Shown here piece by piece: positions 1 to 9,374 of a DNA stretch of 64,000 bases. The translations under genes were made by a program, and so were the position numbers. Within the stretch, counting starts at the first letter, position 1. The number at the start of each line of letters is the position of its first letter. The stretch spans positions 62,001-126,000 of the forward strand of contig NVWA01000001.1 of NCBI GenBank assembly GCA_002746535.1, read 5' to 3'. This stretch comes from Planctomycetota bacterium. Its GTDB lineage: Bacteria; Planctomycetota; GCA-2746535. Under the pieces are notes generated by a model. The model saw nothing but the letters and a program-made list of their open reading frames with translations. It ran no database searches and was not told where the DNA came from.

Positions 1-1
1 T

Positions 2-469
2 ATAAGGCCTTATCCTAATGATAAGACTTTTTATGATAGATATCAAAAAGTAATAAATAATAAACATGTATTAATTAATGAGATTGATGATGACTTTAAA
101 ACAGACAGAAAAAATTTAGCTTTGATTCTTAAGCATTGCACTTTTGTTCTTTGCGGGCCAGGAGCCATAATGGTCGAAGCAATGTTTTTTAGAAAACAAA
201 TATTATTTTTAGCGATTGAAAATAGATTTGGATTCGAAAATGTAAATATTGCTAAAGAAAGATATTTCACGGATCATTATGAAAATATAATTAAACACAA
301 TTCTGGCTATCTTGTAACCTCCTTTATTGAGCTTAGGGCGAATATAGAACAAATATTAATTGGAGATGATATTAAGATAAAAGGGCAAAGAAGAGTCTTG
401 GGTGAGCAGATAGCCCATTTAGATGGATTGGCCTGGAATAGGGCTATGAATGAAATTGTACAACTTTAA
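2..469 (+). CDS. Glycosyltransferase-like protein, 5' truncated by window edge
   Basis: The frame is open from base 2 to the stop at 467-469, so only the last 155 residues are visible and the real start lies outside the window. A TTG at 122 could start translation, but open sequence upstream in the same frame makes an internal start unlikely. The segment CGPGAIMVEAMFF followed by a hydrophobic strand looks like the donor-binding part of a GT-B glycosyltransferase (a Gly-x-Gly turn, then a Glu-Ala helix). That reading is inferred from fold pattern only. It is the first visible gene of the glycan operon that runs on to 10311. The exact sugar and family cannot be told from this fragment. Confidence 0.5.
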   Translation: MRPYPNDKTFYDRYQKVINNKHVLINEIDDDFKTDRKNLALILKHCTFVLCGPGAIMVEAMFFRKQILFLAIENRFGFENVNIAKERYFTDHYENIIKHNSGYLVTSFIELRANIEQILIGDDIKIKGQRRVLGEQIAHLDGLAWNRAMNEIVQL

Positions 470-493
470 AAGTATAGCAATTAACTTAATAAT

Positions 494-1567
494 ATGGTGA
501 ATTTTTTTTATGTGAACAATATTAATACTCTTGCTAAAACTGCAAGAGCAAGGCAGGTCTATGAAAATGATTCTGTTTTAAAGAAAATATTTTCAAGCCA
601 TTATCAATCGTTATTACCAGACGATATGTTCTTGACTAGAATTATAAAATCAGATTCAAGTTTAATTAGAAAGGTATTGTTTTTTTTATTCTTCTTAATT
701 AAGTTATCTTCCTTGGATAAAAAATTCTATGTCTACTCAAGGAATTTATATTTACTTGAAGTTGCTAGAAAGAAGGGATTTAAAACTGTATGGGAAGCTC
801 ATGATTTGCCACAAGGAAGAAATAAAGACTCACTCACAAATCTATCTCAATCATCATACTTTGTTGCTATTTCAAATGCATTAAAAAATAAAATATCAGA
901 GGTTTACAGTATTCCTTTGACGAATATTTTAGTTGCTCATGATGGAGTAGACTTAACATCTTACGATAAATTTAGAGATTTAAATAAAGTTGATTTGAGA
1001 AATCAATTAGGTTTGCCCATTGATAAAAAAATAATTATGCACACAGGTTCTTTATTTAGAAATAGAGGAGTTGAACTTTTCGGAGTAGTGTTAGAAGAAT
1101 TAAGCGATTATATATTTGTTCAAGTAGGTGGATCCAATAAAGATGTAACATTTTGGAAGAAATACTTCAATAAATATTCTAATATAATTTTTATAGAGCA
1201 TCAGGAAGTTCAAAAATTAATTAAGTATCAACTGAGTTCGGATCTATTGTTTTATATGACGTCAAAGAATTCACCCATTTATTGGTGTACTAGTCCAATG
1301 AAGGCCTTTGAATATCTTGGATGTGGAATACCAATTATAGCTAGTAACATTGGATCATTGTCTGAAATATTTAATGAAACAAATTCTGTAACTTTTGATT
1401 CCTCTGATCAAAATAGTTTGATAAATGCTTTGCAGTTTGTTGGAAAAAATAAAGATGAAATTGAAAAAAGATCAAAACAAGCTCTTGTAGATGTTAGAAA
1501 TGATTTTACATGGGAAATTCGAGCAAACAAAATCAAAATATTTTTAGAAAGTTGTAGTAATCATTAG
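494..1567 (+). CDS. GT4-like glycosyltransferase
   Basis: This 357-residue protein has the GT-B layout of family 4 retaining glycosyltransferases. The N-terminal acceptor half contains VWEAHDLPQG, and the donor half begins with a strand like IIMHTGSLFRNRGVEL. Near residue 275 the donor-site helix reads KAFEYLGCGIPIIASNIG, the usual family signature with a Glu that contacts the nucleotide sugar. No membrane segment is obvious, so it probably works at the cytoplasmic face of the inner membrane on a lipid-linked glycan. The stop codon shares one base with the GTG start of the next gene, indicating translational coupling. Donor and acceptor are not predictable from the sequence. Confidence 0.8.
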   Translation: MVNFFYVNNINTLAKTARARQVYENDSVLKKIFSSHYQSLLPDDMFLTRIIKSDSSLIRKVLFFLFFLIKLSSLDKKFYVYSRNLYLLEVARKKGFKTVWEAHDLPQGRNKDSLTNLSQSSYFVAISNALKNKISEVYSIPLTNILVAHDGVDLTSYDKFRDLNKVDLRNQLGLPIDKKIIMHTGSLFRNRGVELFGVVLEELSDYIFVQVGGSNKDVTFWKKYFNKYSNIIFIEHQEVQKLIKYQLSSDLLFYMTSKNSPIYWCTSPMKAFEYLGCGIPIIASNIGSLSEIFNETNSVTFDSSDQNSLINALQFVGKNKDEIEKRSKQALVDVRNDFTWEIRANKIKIFLESCSNH

Positions 1568-2682
1568 TGAAAATTTTGCATATTTTAAATTCAGATTTTG
1601 GCGCTCGTCATACTATGGGTATTCGCTCTTATCACATATTTAAAAAGTCGTCCAAAGAAGTCTCAGTTGTTTGTAGAAAAAATGTTTCGGAAATCAAAGA
1701 GAATGTCTTTGAGCCAAGCATCATTTTTTATTTTTTGTCTAGAGGAATTCAAATGTTGCGGATGCTTTGGAAGCCATTTGAGAAACTTAAAAGAATTGAA
1801 TCTTTTATCTTTAATTCATTTTGCAAGAAACAAATATTGAAAAATGATGTAATTCATTTCTTTTATCGTAGCGAAATATTATTCGATTACGCTATTTCGA
1901 AGAATAAATATATTATAATCGAAGGTTTTACACATCCAAAAGAAATAAAAAATCTTGAATTAAATGGAATGCAGCTTGATGATTTAAATTTTAAAATAGA
2001 CCATAATGAGTTAAATTGTTATGAAAAATCAGACCTGATTATTTCTCCATCTAAATGGGTTTCACAAACACTAAAATTAAATAACTTGCATAATAAAGTG
2101 AATGAAGTTTTATATGGTGTAGACAAAAATGTGAAAGATTTTCATTATGTCGAGCAAGAGAAAATTAAAATTTGCTTTGCTGGTGGAATTAAAAGAACAA
2201 AAGGAATTCTCAATCTCCTTGAAGCATGGAGGGACCTGCCCGATTCTATTCATGACCAACTTGAATTGCACTTATATGGCCGCATGTATAATGAAATAAA
2301 AGCTGAATTTAATAAGTTAAAACGAGAGAATGTCTTTTATCATGGTTTTGAAAATAACATTCAAAATATTTATTTGGATAAACAAATTTATGTATTTCCA
2401 AGCTATTTTGAAGGGTGTAGTAAAACGGTTTTGGAAGCACTATCATTTGGATTAACAGTCATTACTACCTTTAATTCTGGTAGTCCAATTGAAAATGATA
2501 AAAATGGCATAATTGTTGAAGTCGGTTCTTCAGAAAGTATTGCCAAAGCTCTATTAAGATTAATTGAAAATAAAGAATTGTTAAAGAAACTAAGTATTGC
2601 GGGTTATCAATTATCTAGAAAATTAAGTTGGAGTGAATATTCAAAAAATGTTAATAATTTATATGTTGATTGTTTGAAATAA
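1567..2682 (+). CDS. GT4-like glycosyltransferase
   Basis: This protein of 371 residues starts at a GTG that overlaps the previous stop by one base. The N-terminal MKILHILNSDFGARHT is a typical GT-B first strand and glycine loop. A donor-domain strand (KICFAGGIKRTKGI) follows mid-protein, and the C-terminal half has the characteristic FPSYFEGCSKTVLEALSFG, with Glu residues in the EGxxxxxLEA pattern of family 4. The gene sits between two other GT4-like genes, and the following ATG overlaps its stop (TAATG), so the three are very likely made from one transcript. It probably adds one sugar to an LPS or other envelope glycan. The linkage is unknown. Confidence 0.8.
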   Translation: MKILHILNSDFGARHTMGIRSYHIFKKSSKEVSVVCRKNVSEIKENVFEPSIIFYFLSRGIQMLRMLWKPFEKLKRIESFIFNSFCKKQILKNDVIHFFYRSEILFDYAISKNKYIIIEGFTHPKEIKNLELNGMQLDDLNFKIDHNELNCYEKSDLIISPSKWVSQTLKLNNLHNKVNEVLYGVDKNVKDFHYVEQEKIKICFAGGIKRTKGILNLLEAWRDLPDSIHDQLELHLYGRMYNEIKAEFNKLKRENVFYHGFENNIQNIYLDKQIYVFPSYFEGCSKTVLEALSFGLTVITTFNSGSPIENDKNGIIVEVGSSESIAKALLRLIENKELLKKLSIAGYQLSRKLSWSEYSKNVNNLYVDCLK

Positions 2683-3698
2683 TGCGCGTAAATATATTTT
2701 CAAAATATTTATTTTATAGTGTAGGTGGCGCTGAGAAAAGTATGCAGCAATATTTAAATAAGAATTATGACATTAATGATGAAGTCGTTTTATATGGTGC
2801 AATTAATATCAAAAATTTTAATTCTGATAAATATAAGCATAACTTCCCTGATTATTATAAGCTTGTAAATGTTCTATTTCCATTTTTATTGTCTAGATTT
2901 CCATATGTTGAATATTGCTTAAATAGAAATAGTATCAAAAGTTATTTTTCAAAGATAGAGAGTAGTGAGGAGCTTTTGACATATGGTATTTATGCTCCAT
3001 TAGCCATAATAGGATATAAAGGAAAATCAGTTTTCTTTTTAAGAAGTGAAACAGATTTATGTATTAATAATAATTATCATATTGGTTTCAAAAAAGTATT
3101 AAATAGTATATATAAACTTATTGAGTCGCCATTTTTTAGTTTTTATAAAAAAGATATATATAAAGCGGTCCAAATATCTAATGTAATATGTAATTCAAAA
3201 TGGATGCAAGATCAGCTTCTCAAAAGATTTGAAAAAATTAGTAAAATCGAATATCCAGAAATTAATCTTGTTGAATTGAAGGAAGGCTTTAAGCTCTTAC
3301 CTAAAGAAAAGAGGGGCGTTGTATTTATAGGCGATAATATTTTTAAAGGATCACATTTACTTCCTAAGATTGCTAACTTACTTCCATCAATAACTTTTTT
3401 TATTTTTGATAGAAGAATGAATAAGTTGAAAATTAATAAAAATATGCATTACATGGCTTGGGAATCCGATCCTAAAAAAGTATATCAATACGCTGATTTA
3501 GTTATAGTTCCTTCAATTTGGCTTGAAGCATTTGGTAGGGTAAGCATAGAGGCTCAAGCATTAAATATTCCTGTTTTAGTCAGTAATAGAGGTGGATTAC
3601 CTGAAACTATCGATCATGATTCAAAATATATTATAGATGACTATAAGAATCCAGTCGAATGGGCTAAACGAATTGAAAATATTTTAGCGCATGATTAA
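2682..3698 (+). CDS. GT4-like glycosyltransferase
   Basis: I start this gene at the ATG at 2682, which overlaps the previous stop as TAATG and gives MRVNIFSKYLFYSVGGAEK, a normal GT-B beginning with a GGAE loop. A TTG twelve bases upstream is also in frame but adds residues with no support. The protein has 338 residues. Near residue 280 it carries VPSIWLEAFGRVSIEAQAL, the donor-site EAFGxxxxEA motif of family 4, followed by PVLVSNRGGLPE. Its last codons overlap the next gene by eight bases. It is probably a cytoplasmic or membrane-associated transferase in envelope glycan assembly, with specificity unknown. Confidence 0.8.
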   Translation: MRVNIFSKYLFYSVGGAEKSMQQYLNKNYDINDEVVLYGAINIKNFNSDKYKHNFPDYYKLVNVLFPFLLSRFPYVEYCLNRNSIKSYFSKIESSEELLTYGIYAPLAIIGYKGKSVFFLRSETDLCINNNYHIGFKKVLNSIYKLIESPFFSFYKKDIYKAVQISNVICNSKWMQDQLLKRFEKISKIEYPEINLVELKEGFKLLPKEKRGVVFIGDNIFKGSHLLPKIANLLPSITFFIFDRRMNKLKINKNMHYMAWESDPKKVYQYADLVIVPSIWLEAFGRVSIEAQALNIPVLVSNRGGLPETIDHDSKYIIDDYKNPVEWAKRIENILAHD

Positions 3699-4860
3699 AA
3701 CAAAATTTATTTCAACAGGCGATTATTTTTTTTCTTTTAAAAGAGGTGAGTTGCTTGGTAACATAAAAATAATCATTTCAGCTTGTTTTAAAAAAGTACT
3801 TTTTACCTTTTTATCTTTTTTAATAAATTTAAAATGTATAAAGAAAAAAAAATTTGCCGAAGAAAAAATAACCTCAATATTAATATATTTTCCACGATCT
3901 AGTGGTATGGGTGATTTGATCATGGCAGGTCATTTTTTTAAATTAATTAGAGATCAATTTAAAAATGCTGAAATAGATTTATGCTCTTCGACGATCTCAT
4001 TTACAAATAAAAATTATTTTAATAATTTCATAAAACATGAGAGTGGAATTTTCAAAGAAGTCAAATCCTTAAGTGCTCGAAAATATGATTTGATTCTTTT
4101 TCCTGAAAAAAGTCTATTTGGTGTAATAGTTCTTTTATTTTTAAATATTAATTATTTTGTTGGCTACATCAGTCAGTATAAATTATTCCATAATATGGTG
4201 AACAGTGATTACCCCGAATTTAATGTAATAAAAGATCATTATTATTACAAAAGTTTGAATCTATTAAGAATCTTTAAGAAAGACTTTAATTATATACCTA
4301 CAGAGCACCTGCCTATACCTATCGATAATGAATTGAAGCCGGCATGTGATAACAATAAATATTGCGTTATTATCCCTTCTGTGAATTGGAACAATCGTAC
4401 TATTGATTATTCCATTTTAAAACAATATACTGACTTTATCCTTAGTAAAAATAGTCAAATAATTTTACTTGGTAGTGGTGAGTCTAAATCAAGAATCGAT
4501 AAATTATTAAGTGATTTTAAAGGAAGTAACTTAATTTATTCTCCAGGTAAAATTTCTATTGAAGAATTAAAGAGTTACATCAAAAATTGTCAATTTGTTT
4601 TATGCGGAGATTGTGGCCCCATGCATATTGCATATGCTTTAAAAAAACCCGTATATACTTTTTGGGGTCCAACATCACCTTCTCTTAGAATTCCTCCTGA
4701 CAAAATGTCAGTGGAAGATTTTATTTTTCCTAAAGATCAATGCAAAGTTTCAAGTTGTTATAATATGGAGCATAAACCTTTTTGTAAAAGTTGTTTAAGA
4801 CTTTCAGACTTTAATGATGTAAATCATTTCGAAAGATTCGTTGAAAAAGTATATGGATAA
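3691..4860 (+). CDS. GT9 family (heptosyltransferase-like) glycosyltransferase
   Basis: This 389-residue protein resembles ADP-heptose:LPS heptosyltransferases. The N-terminal domain has FPRSSGMGDLIMAGHFF, matching the GxGDxI loop, and the C-terminal domain has CGDCGPMHIAYAL followed by KPVYTFWGPTSP, the family 9 donor-site signature. A hydrophobic stretch near residues 25-50 precedes the fold and may attach it to the membrane. The C-terminus has a cysteine cluster (CKVSSC, then CKSC) that could bind a metal or form disulfides; similar C-terminal cysteines occur in some GT9 proteins. The nearby rfaE2-like gene supports heptose as donor. It overlaps the genes on both sides. Confidence 0.85.
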   Translation: MIKTKFISTGDYFFSFKRGELLGNIKIIISACFKKVLFTFLSFLINLKCIKKKKFAEEKITSILIYFPRSSGMGDLIMAGHFFKLIRDQFKNAEIDLCSSTISFTNKNYFNNFIKHESGIFKEVKSLSARKYDLILFPEKSLFGVIVLLFLNINYFVGYISQYKLFHNMVNSDYPEFNVIKDHYYYKSLNLLRIFKKDFNYIPTEHLPIPIDNELKPACDNNKYCVIIPSVNWNNRTIDYSILKQYTDFILSKNSQIILLGSGESKSRIDKLLSDFKGSNLIYSPGKISIEELKSYIKNCQFVLCGDCGPMHIAYALKKPVYTFWGPTSPSLRIPPDKMSVEDFIFPKDQCKVSSCYNMEHKPFCKSCLRLSDFNDVNHFERFVEKVYG

Positions 4861-5806
4861 TATATGCCCTATTTGTAATTCAGATGAAATCAAATTTTTA
4901 TTTTTTAAATTTGATTGGAATAATAAATTTGATTTTCATGAATGTAAAGCTTGTCATCATAAATATGTATTTCCATTGCCTACTTCAGAAGAATTGAATC
5001 TATTTTATAATAAAGATTATTTTGTTCCTCCACATCAGATTAAAAAAGTCATATCAAAAGGTGAGTATGCTATAAAATTTTGTGACAATATTGAGAAGGG
5101 GAGTTTTCTAGAAATTGGATGTTCATATGGATATTTTATGGACGTATTTAAAGGTTTTGGTGGTGAAATAGAGGGTGTTGAGATTTCTGAAAAAGCGTCT
5201 GAATTCTCAAGAGAAAAAGGTTTTGAAGTTCACAATTTAGATTTTCAAAATTTCCATTTATCAAAGAACTATAATGGATACTTTATGTTTGATGTTTTAG
5301 AGCATCTTTTAAGTCCTTTAGACATATTAAAAAAAATTGATCCATTTCTTACAAAAGGGAGTCAAATTACATTAACTATTCCGAACGGTAATTCTATTGA
5401 ATTTAGACTATTATCTAAATATTGGGAATGGTCTTCCCCCCCAGCGCATCTTCATTTTTTTACAGTAAAAAGTATCCGAACATTATTTGAAAAAATGGGA
5501 TATGAAATTGAAGAATTACATAGTTATCAGGGCGATGCTTCCGGGAATTTATTTTTTAATTTGATAGATGGAACTAAAAGAATGATTTTATTTAAGCTGG
5601 GATTTTTGATATTTGGTCGTGAGAAATTTTTAAAAAGGAAATATGAATATAATTTGAAGAATAAAGAAATTGAACAAGAAAATATTTCGGAGTTTAGTTT
5701 CATAAATGGATTAATTCATAAAGTAAGTTATATTTTCTCTCCTTTAAATTTTTTATTTAGAAATAAAAATAATTATCCAACATTATTTGTGAAAGCCGTT
5801 AAATGA
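4853..5806 (+). CDS. Class I SAM-dependent methyltransferase with N-terminal zinc-ribbon
   Basis: I place the start at the ATG at 4853, which gives MDNICPICNSDE; a TTG at 4841 adds only four residues. The 317-residue protein opens with two CxxC pairs (C5/C8 and C31/C34) that form a zinc-ribbon-like element, then SAM motif I FLEIGCSYGYFM near residue 80 and the acidic strand EIEGVEIS. FDVLEHLLSP matches the usual post-motif of methyltransferase type 11/23 proteins. Such enzymes are common in O-antigen and capsule clusters, where they methylate sugars or terminate chains. That role is inferred from family and context. The reading overlaps its neighbours by eight and four bases, fully embedded in the operon. 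Confidence 0.85.
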   Translation: MDNICPICNSDEIKFLFFKFDWNNKFDFHECKACHHKYVFPLPTSEELNLFYNKDYFVPPHQIKKVISKGEYAIKFCDNIEKGSFLEIGCSYGYFMDVFKGFGGEIEGVEISEKASEFSREKGFEVHNLDFQNFHLSKNYNGYFMFDVLEHLLSPLDILKKIDPFLTKGSQITLTIPNGNSIEFRLLSKYWEWSSPPAHLHFFTVKSIRTLFEKMGYEIEELHSYQGDASGNLFFNLIDGTKRMILFKLGFLIFGREKFLKRKYEYNLKNKEIEQENISEFSFINGLIHKVSYIFSPLNFLFRNKNNYPTLFVKAVK

Positions 5807-6282
5807 ATTTCCAAGAAAAAATAGTTGATATTAATTACTTGATTAAAGTGGTAAAAGAAGAGCAAGAAAACAGCCGTAAAGTTGTATCTATCAATGGATG
5901 TTTTGATTTACTTCATCCTGGACATTTATTAGTATTGCAAGAAGCTAAGAAACAAGGTGACGTTTTAGTTGTAGGTTTAAATTCTGATGAAAGTATTAAA
6001 AGATTAAAAGGTGAAGGTAGACCAATTAATGATGGCTTTTCTCGGTGTATGATTTTGTCAGCGTTAATGATGGTTGATTTTGTATTTATTTTTAAAGAAG
6101 ATGACCCCTGTGAGTATTTGAGAATTTTGAAACCAGATATTCATGTAAACGATGCTAGCTATGGTGAAGATTGTATCGAATCAGAAATTTTAAAAGAATA
6201 TGGTGGTAAACTGCATTTAGTTGAAAAATTTGATACTACATCAACTACTGAAACAATTAATAAAATAATTAATAAGAATTAA
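5803..6282 (+). CDS. rfaE2: D-glycero-beta-D-manno-heptose 1-phosphate adenylyltransferase (RfaE2-type)
   Basis: This 159-residue protein is a stand-alone cytidylyltransferase-fold domain corresponding to the C-terminal half of HldE. It contains the nucleotide-binding NGCFDLLHPGHLLVL (HxGH motif) near residues 30-45, then VVGLNSDESIKRLKGEGRPIN, and ends with TTSTTETI, which matches the conserved TSTT(K/E)I segment of RfaE2. The enzyme transfers AMP from ATP to heptose-1-phosphate, giving ADP-heptose for LPS inner-core synthesis. The start ATG overlaps the previous stop (ATGA). The RfaE1 kinase, GmhA, GmhB and HldD are not in this window. Glycerol-3-phosphate cytidylyltransferase is a relative, but the motif set favours RfaE2. 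Confidence 0.88.
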   Translation: MNFQEKIVDINYLIKVVKEEQENSRKVVSINGCFDLLHPGHLLVLQEAKKQGDVLVVGLNSDESIKRLKGEGRPINDGFSRCMILSALMMVDFVFIFKEDDPCEYLRILKPDIHVNDASYGEDCIESEILKEYGGKLHLVEKFDTTSTTETINKIINKN

Positions 6283-7389
6283 ATGCCTAAATTAGTTGTG
6301 ACCTTAAATACTTCATGGAATATTTTTAATCATCGAATGGGATTATTGAAAGGTTTAGAGAAAGAAGGTTTTGAAATATTTGCAATTGCACCTAAAGATG
6401 AATATTCTGATAAGCTACCTTTTGAATATTTTGATTGGAATTTAAGTAAACGAGGTAAAAATCCATTTATAGATTATTTGTCATTAATGGGATTGAAATC
6501 AATATATAAAAAAATCAAACCCGATGTTTCATTGCATTTTACTATTAAACCAAATATATATGGAACATATGCAAGTGATTCACTAAATATACCATGCATT
6601 AATAATGTAAGTGGTTTAGGAGAAGCGTTTAATCAAAATGCCAGTTTTTCCAATCGGTTAATTGCAAGGTTCTATGCCAAAGTTATGGCAAAATCAAATT
6701 ATGTTTTTTTTCAAAATAGAGAAGATATGGATATTTTTTTGATAAAAAAACCTTCGATTGCTAGTAAGACAAGTTTATTACCCGGCAGTGGTGTTGATAT
6801 TAACAAGTTTTCTAATGTTGAAAAAGAACCAAATTCAAAGATTACTTTTATGATGGCATCTCGTCTTATGAAAGAAAAAGGTGTGATGGAATATTTTAAG
6901 GCAGCTGAAATAATTAAAAAGAAATACCCCAATACGACTTTTTTATTATTGGGTTCTATCTACGATGTTAAGAATAATCCTATAACAGACGCTTATATCA
7001 AAGAATTTGTTGATAAAGGGGTCATAGATTTCGAGGGTATGCAAGACGATATGGTTTCCTATTTTAGAAAATGCGATTGTGTAGTTTTGCCTACATATTA
7101 TCCTGAAGGATGTCCCAAAGTATTAATAGAAGCAGCAAGCTGTTCTAAACCAATTATTACAACAAATCACATTGGGTGTCGTGATATTGTAGATGATAAT
7201 TATAATGGTTTTTTATGTGTAAAACAATCAGTTGAATCATTAGTTAATGCGTTAGATAAATTTATTAATTTGCCTTTTAAAAAGAGAAAAGAACTGGGAT
7301 ATAATGGGCGTAAAAAAGTTATTCAAGCATTTGATGAGAAAGTTGTTATTGATTCATATTTAACAGAAATTGGTAAATTAATTAAATGA
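6283..7389 (+). CDS. GT4 glycosyltransferase, PglA/galacturonosyltransferase-like
   Basis: The 368-residue protein begins directly after the rfaE2 stop. It carries HFTIKPNIYG and NNVSGLGEAF in the N-terminal half, FQNREDMDIF, then LPGSGVDINKF and PTYYPEGCPKVLIEAASC in the donor half. This combination is typical of the PglA/WbcN-like branch of family 4, which adds GalNAc or uronic acid residues to undecaprenyl-linked sugars. The donor-site Glu pair (EGxxxxxIEA) is intact. I infer that it makes an early linkage in a lipid-linked oligosaccharide, though the sugar is not certain. It is co-oriented and nearly contiguous with rfbD. Confidence 0.85.
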   Translation: MPKLVVTLNTSWNIFNHRMGLLKGLEKEGFEIFAIAPKDEYSDKLPFEYFDWNLSKRGKNPFIDYLSLMGLKSIYKKIKPDVSLHFTIKPNIYGTYASDSLNIPCINNVSGLGEAFNQNASFSNRLIARFYAKVMAKSNYVFFQNREDMDIFLIKKPSIASKTSLLPGSGVDINKFSNVEKEPNSKITFMMASRLMKEKGVMEYFKAAEIIKKKYPNTTFLLLGSIYDVKNNPITDAYIKEFVDKGVIDFEGMQDDMVSYFRKCDCVVLPTYYPEGCPKVLIEAASCSKPIITTNHIGCRDIVDDNYNGFLCVKQSVESLVNALDKFINLPFKKRKELGYNGRKKVIQAFDEKVVIDSYLTEIGKLIK

Positions 7390-7400
7390 TAGAGATTTAA

Positions 7401-8288
7401 ATGAAAATAGCATTAATTGGCAAAAATGGTCAGGTTGGATTTGAGTGTAGGAGAACGCTTTCTTTTTCAGAGAAGGTATTATATCTTTCACGCTCTGATT
7501 TTAATCATGATTATAATACACTTAAAAATATCTTGTTAAAAGAATCGCCAGATTTTATTGTAAATGCAGCTGCATATACAAATGTCGATAAAGCAGAAAG
7601 TGAAAAAGAAAAATGCTTTTCTGCTAATGTTGAATTGCCTGAAATGTTGTCTGAGATTTGTAAAACTCTAAATTCATCATTGATTCATCTCTCAACTGAT
7701 TATGTTTTTGATGGAAAAAGTGAGGTGCCCTATTGTGAGAATGATGAAATTAATCCTATCAATTATTATGGGGAAACAAAATCCTTAGGAGAATCAAAAG
7801 TTGTGACGTCTGGATGTGATTATATTATTTTACGAACATCTTGGGTATATGGGCATAAGGGTATTAATTTTGTTAAGAAAATGATTTCATATGCACAAGA
7901 AAAAGAAACTTTAAAAATAATTAATGATCAGTTTGGATCACCAACAAGCGCCCGGTTTTTAGCTCAGTTAATTAATAATCTTATTCTACTTAATTTAAAT
8001 GGTTTTGGATCAAATGCCGGTATTTATCATGCCTGTGCAAGTGGGCAAACAAGCTGGTTTGAATTTGGAAAAATTGTAATAGAGGATTCAGTGCCTTTAA
8101 TTCACAAAAAGGTAAAGGAAATTATTGCGGTTGCTTCAACTAATTTTAAAACAGTAGCAAAACGGCCAATATATAGTGTTTTGTCTACAGAGAAACTTTC
8201 AAAAACATTTAATATTTACCCACCTACATGGGAGGAATTGCTTTCTTTTCATTTAGAAGAAAGGGACTGGAGTATAATCGATGAATGA
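7401..8288 (+). CDS. rfbD: dTDP-4-dehydrorhamnose reductase
   Basis: This 295-residue protein of the short-chain dehydrogenase fold starts MKIALIGKNGQVG, the Rossmann glycine motif of RfbD. VNAAAYTNVDKAESE is a hallmark of the family, HLSTDYVFDG supplies the active-site Ser/Thr region, and NYYGETKSLGE holds the catalytic Tyr-x-x-x-Lys. It would reduce dTDP-4-dehydro-L-rhamnose with NAD(P)H to dTDP-L-rhamnose. No rfbA, rfbB or rfbC is present here, so the other steps must be encoded elsewhere, or the enzyme may reduce a related 4-keto sugar. It lies in the glycan operon with an 11-base gap to the preceding gene. Confidence 0.88.
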   Translation: MKIALIGKNGQVGFECRRTLSFSEKVLYLSRSDFNHDYNTLKNILLKESPDFIVNAAAYTNVDKAESEKEKCFSANVELPEMLSEICKTLNSSLIHLSTDYVFDGKSEVPYCENDEINPINYYGETKSLGESKVVTSGCDYIILRTSWVYGHKGINFVKKMISYAQEKETLKIINDQFGSPTSARFLAQLINNLILLNLNGFGSNAGIYHACASGQTSWFEFGKIVIEDSVPLIHKKVKEIIAVASTNFKTVAKRPIYSVLSTEKLSKTFNIYPPTWEELLSFHLEERDWSIIDE

Positions 8289-8330
8289 TATATTAATTCA
8301 TAAGTTAAATTTTGATATAAAGGCAAGGAA

Positions 8331-9374
8331 ATGAAAACAGCATTAGTAACAGGGATTACCGGACAAGATGGATCTTATTTGACAGAATTATTGTTGGAAA
8401 AGGGTTATGAGGTACATGGTATTATTAGACGTTCAAGTAGCTTCAATACAAAAAGAATTGATCATTTATATAAAGATCCTCATGGTCAAGAAGTAAAAAT
8501 GTTTTTGCATTATGGTGATTTGACTGATAGTAGTAGCTTGCATAACCTTGTTGAAAAAATTGCCCCAGATGAAATATATAACTTGGGAGCACAATCTCAT
8601 GTACAAGTTAGCTTCGAGGTTCCTGAGTATACTGCAAATGTAGATGCCATAGGATGTTTAAGGTTACTAGATTGTATTAAAAGTTTAGGTGGTAAGTCTA
8701 AATTTTACCAAGCTTCTACATCAGAATTATTTGGAAAGGTTCAAGAGGTTCCGCAAACAGAAACGACTCCTTTCTATCCAAGAAGCCCATATGCAGCAGC
8801 AAAACTTTATTCTTATTGGATAATAATTAATTATAGAGAAGCATATGATTTATTTGCCTGTAATGGCATATTATTTAATCATGAGTCACCTCGAAGAGGC
8901 AAAACATTTGTTACAAGAAAAATTACTCGCGCAGCAGCTTCAATTGTAGAAGGTGTGCAAGAAACTTTGTTTCTTGGGAATTTAAATGCTAAAAGGGATT
9001 GGGGTTATGCGAAAGATTTTGTTGAAGGTATGTGGTTGATGTTGCAACAAAAAGAACCTGAGGATTTTGTTTTAGCGACAGGAAAAACAACTACAGTAAG
9101 AGACTTTGTTGAGAAATCGTTTAAAGCATTAGATGTGGAAGTGGCCTGGGAGGGTGAAGGTGTAGATGAAATTGGAAAGGATAAGAAAACAGGTAAAGTG
9201 ATTGTAAAAGTTGATCCTAAATATTTTCGACCAACAGAAGTCGAGCTTTTAATTGGCGATGCTACAAAAGCAAAAGATAAATTGGGATGGGTGCCAAAAA
9301 CCTCTCTTGATGAGTTGATAGACATGATGATAAAACATGACCTCGAGGCTGTAAGGAAATTAAAAAATGGATAA
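8331..9374 (+). CDS. gmd: GDP-mannose 4,6-dehydratase
   Basis: The protein has 347 residues, normal for Gmd. [19 protein letters not shown] is the nearly invariant N-terminal NADP-binding segment. [18 protein letters not shown] and the [16 protein letters not shown] segment with the catalytic Tyr-x-x-x-Lys follow. [16 protein letters not shown] is also diagnostic. It converts GDP-D-mannose to GDP-4-keto-6-deoxy-D-mannose, the first step towards GDP-L-fucose. A purine-rich AAGGAAATG places the start. The stop overlaps the start of the fucose synthase gene by eight bases, so the two consecutive pathway enzymes are translationally coupled. Confidence 0.96.
   Translation: MKTALVTGITGQDGSYLTELLLEKGYEVHGIIRRSSSFNTKRIDHLYKDPHGQEVKMFLHYGDLTDSSSLHNLVEKIAPDEIYNLGAQSHVQVSFEVPEYTANVDAIGCLRLLDCIKSLGGKSKFYQASTSELFGKVQEVPQTETTPFYPRSPYAAAKLYSYWIIINYREAYDLFACNGILFNHESPRRGKTFVTRKITRAAASIVEGVQETLFLGNLNAKRDWGYAKDFVEGMWLMLQQKEPEDFVLATGKTTTVRDFVEKSFKALDVEVAWEGEGVDEIGKDKKTGKVIVKVDPKYFRPTEVELLIGDATKAKDKLGWVPKTSLDELIDMMIKHDLEAVRKLKNG

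Noticed and set aside
2670..2684. TTG start for the third GT4 gene at 2670
   Set aside because: The ATG at 2682 forms the usual TAATG coupling and gives a normal first strand.
4841..4855. TTG start for the methyltransferase gene at 4841
   Set aside because: The ATG at 4853 gives the normal start before the first CxxC and needs no rare start codon.
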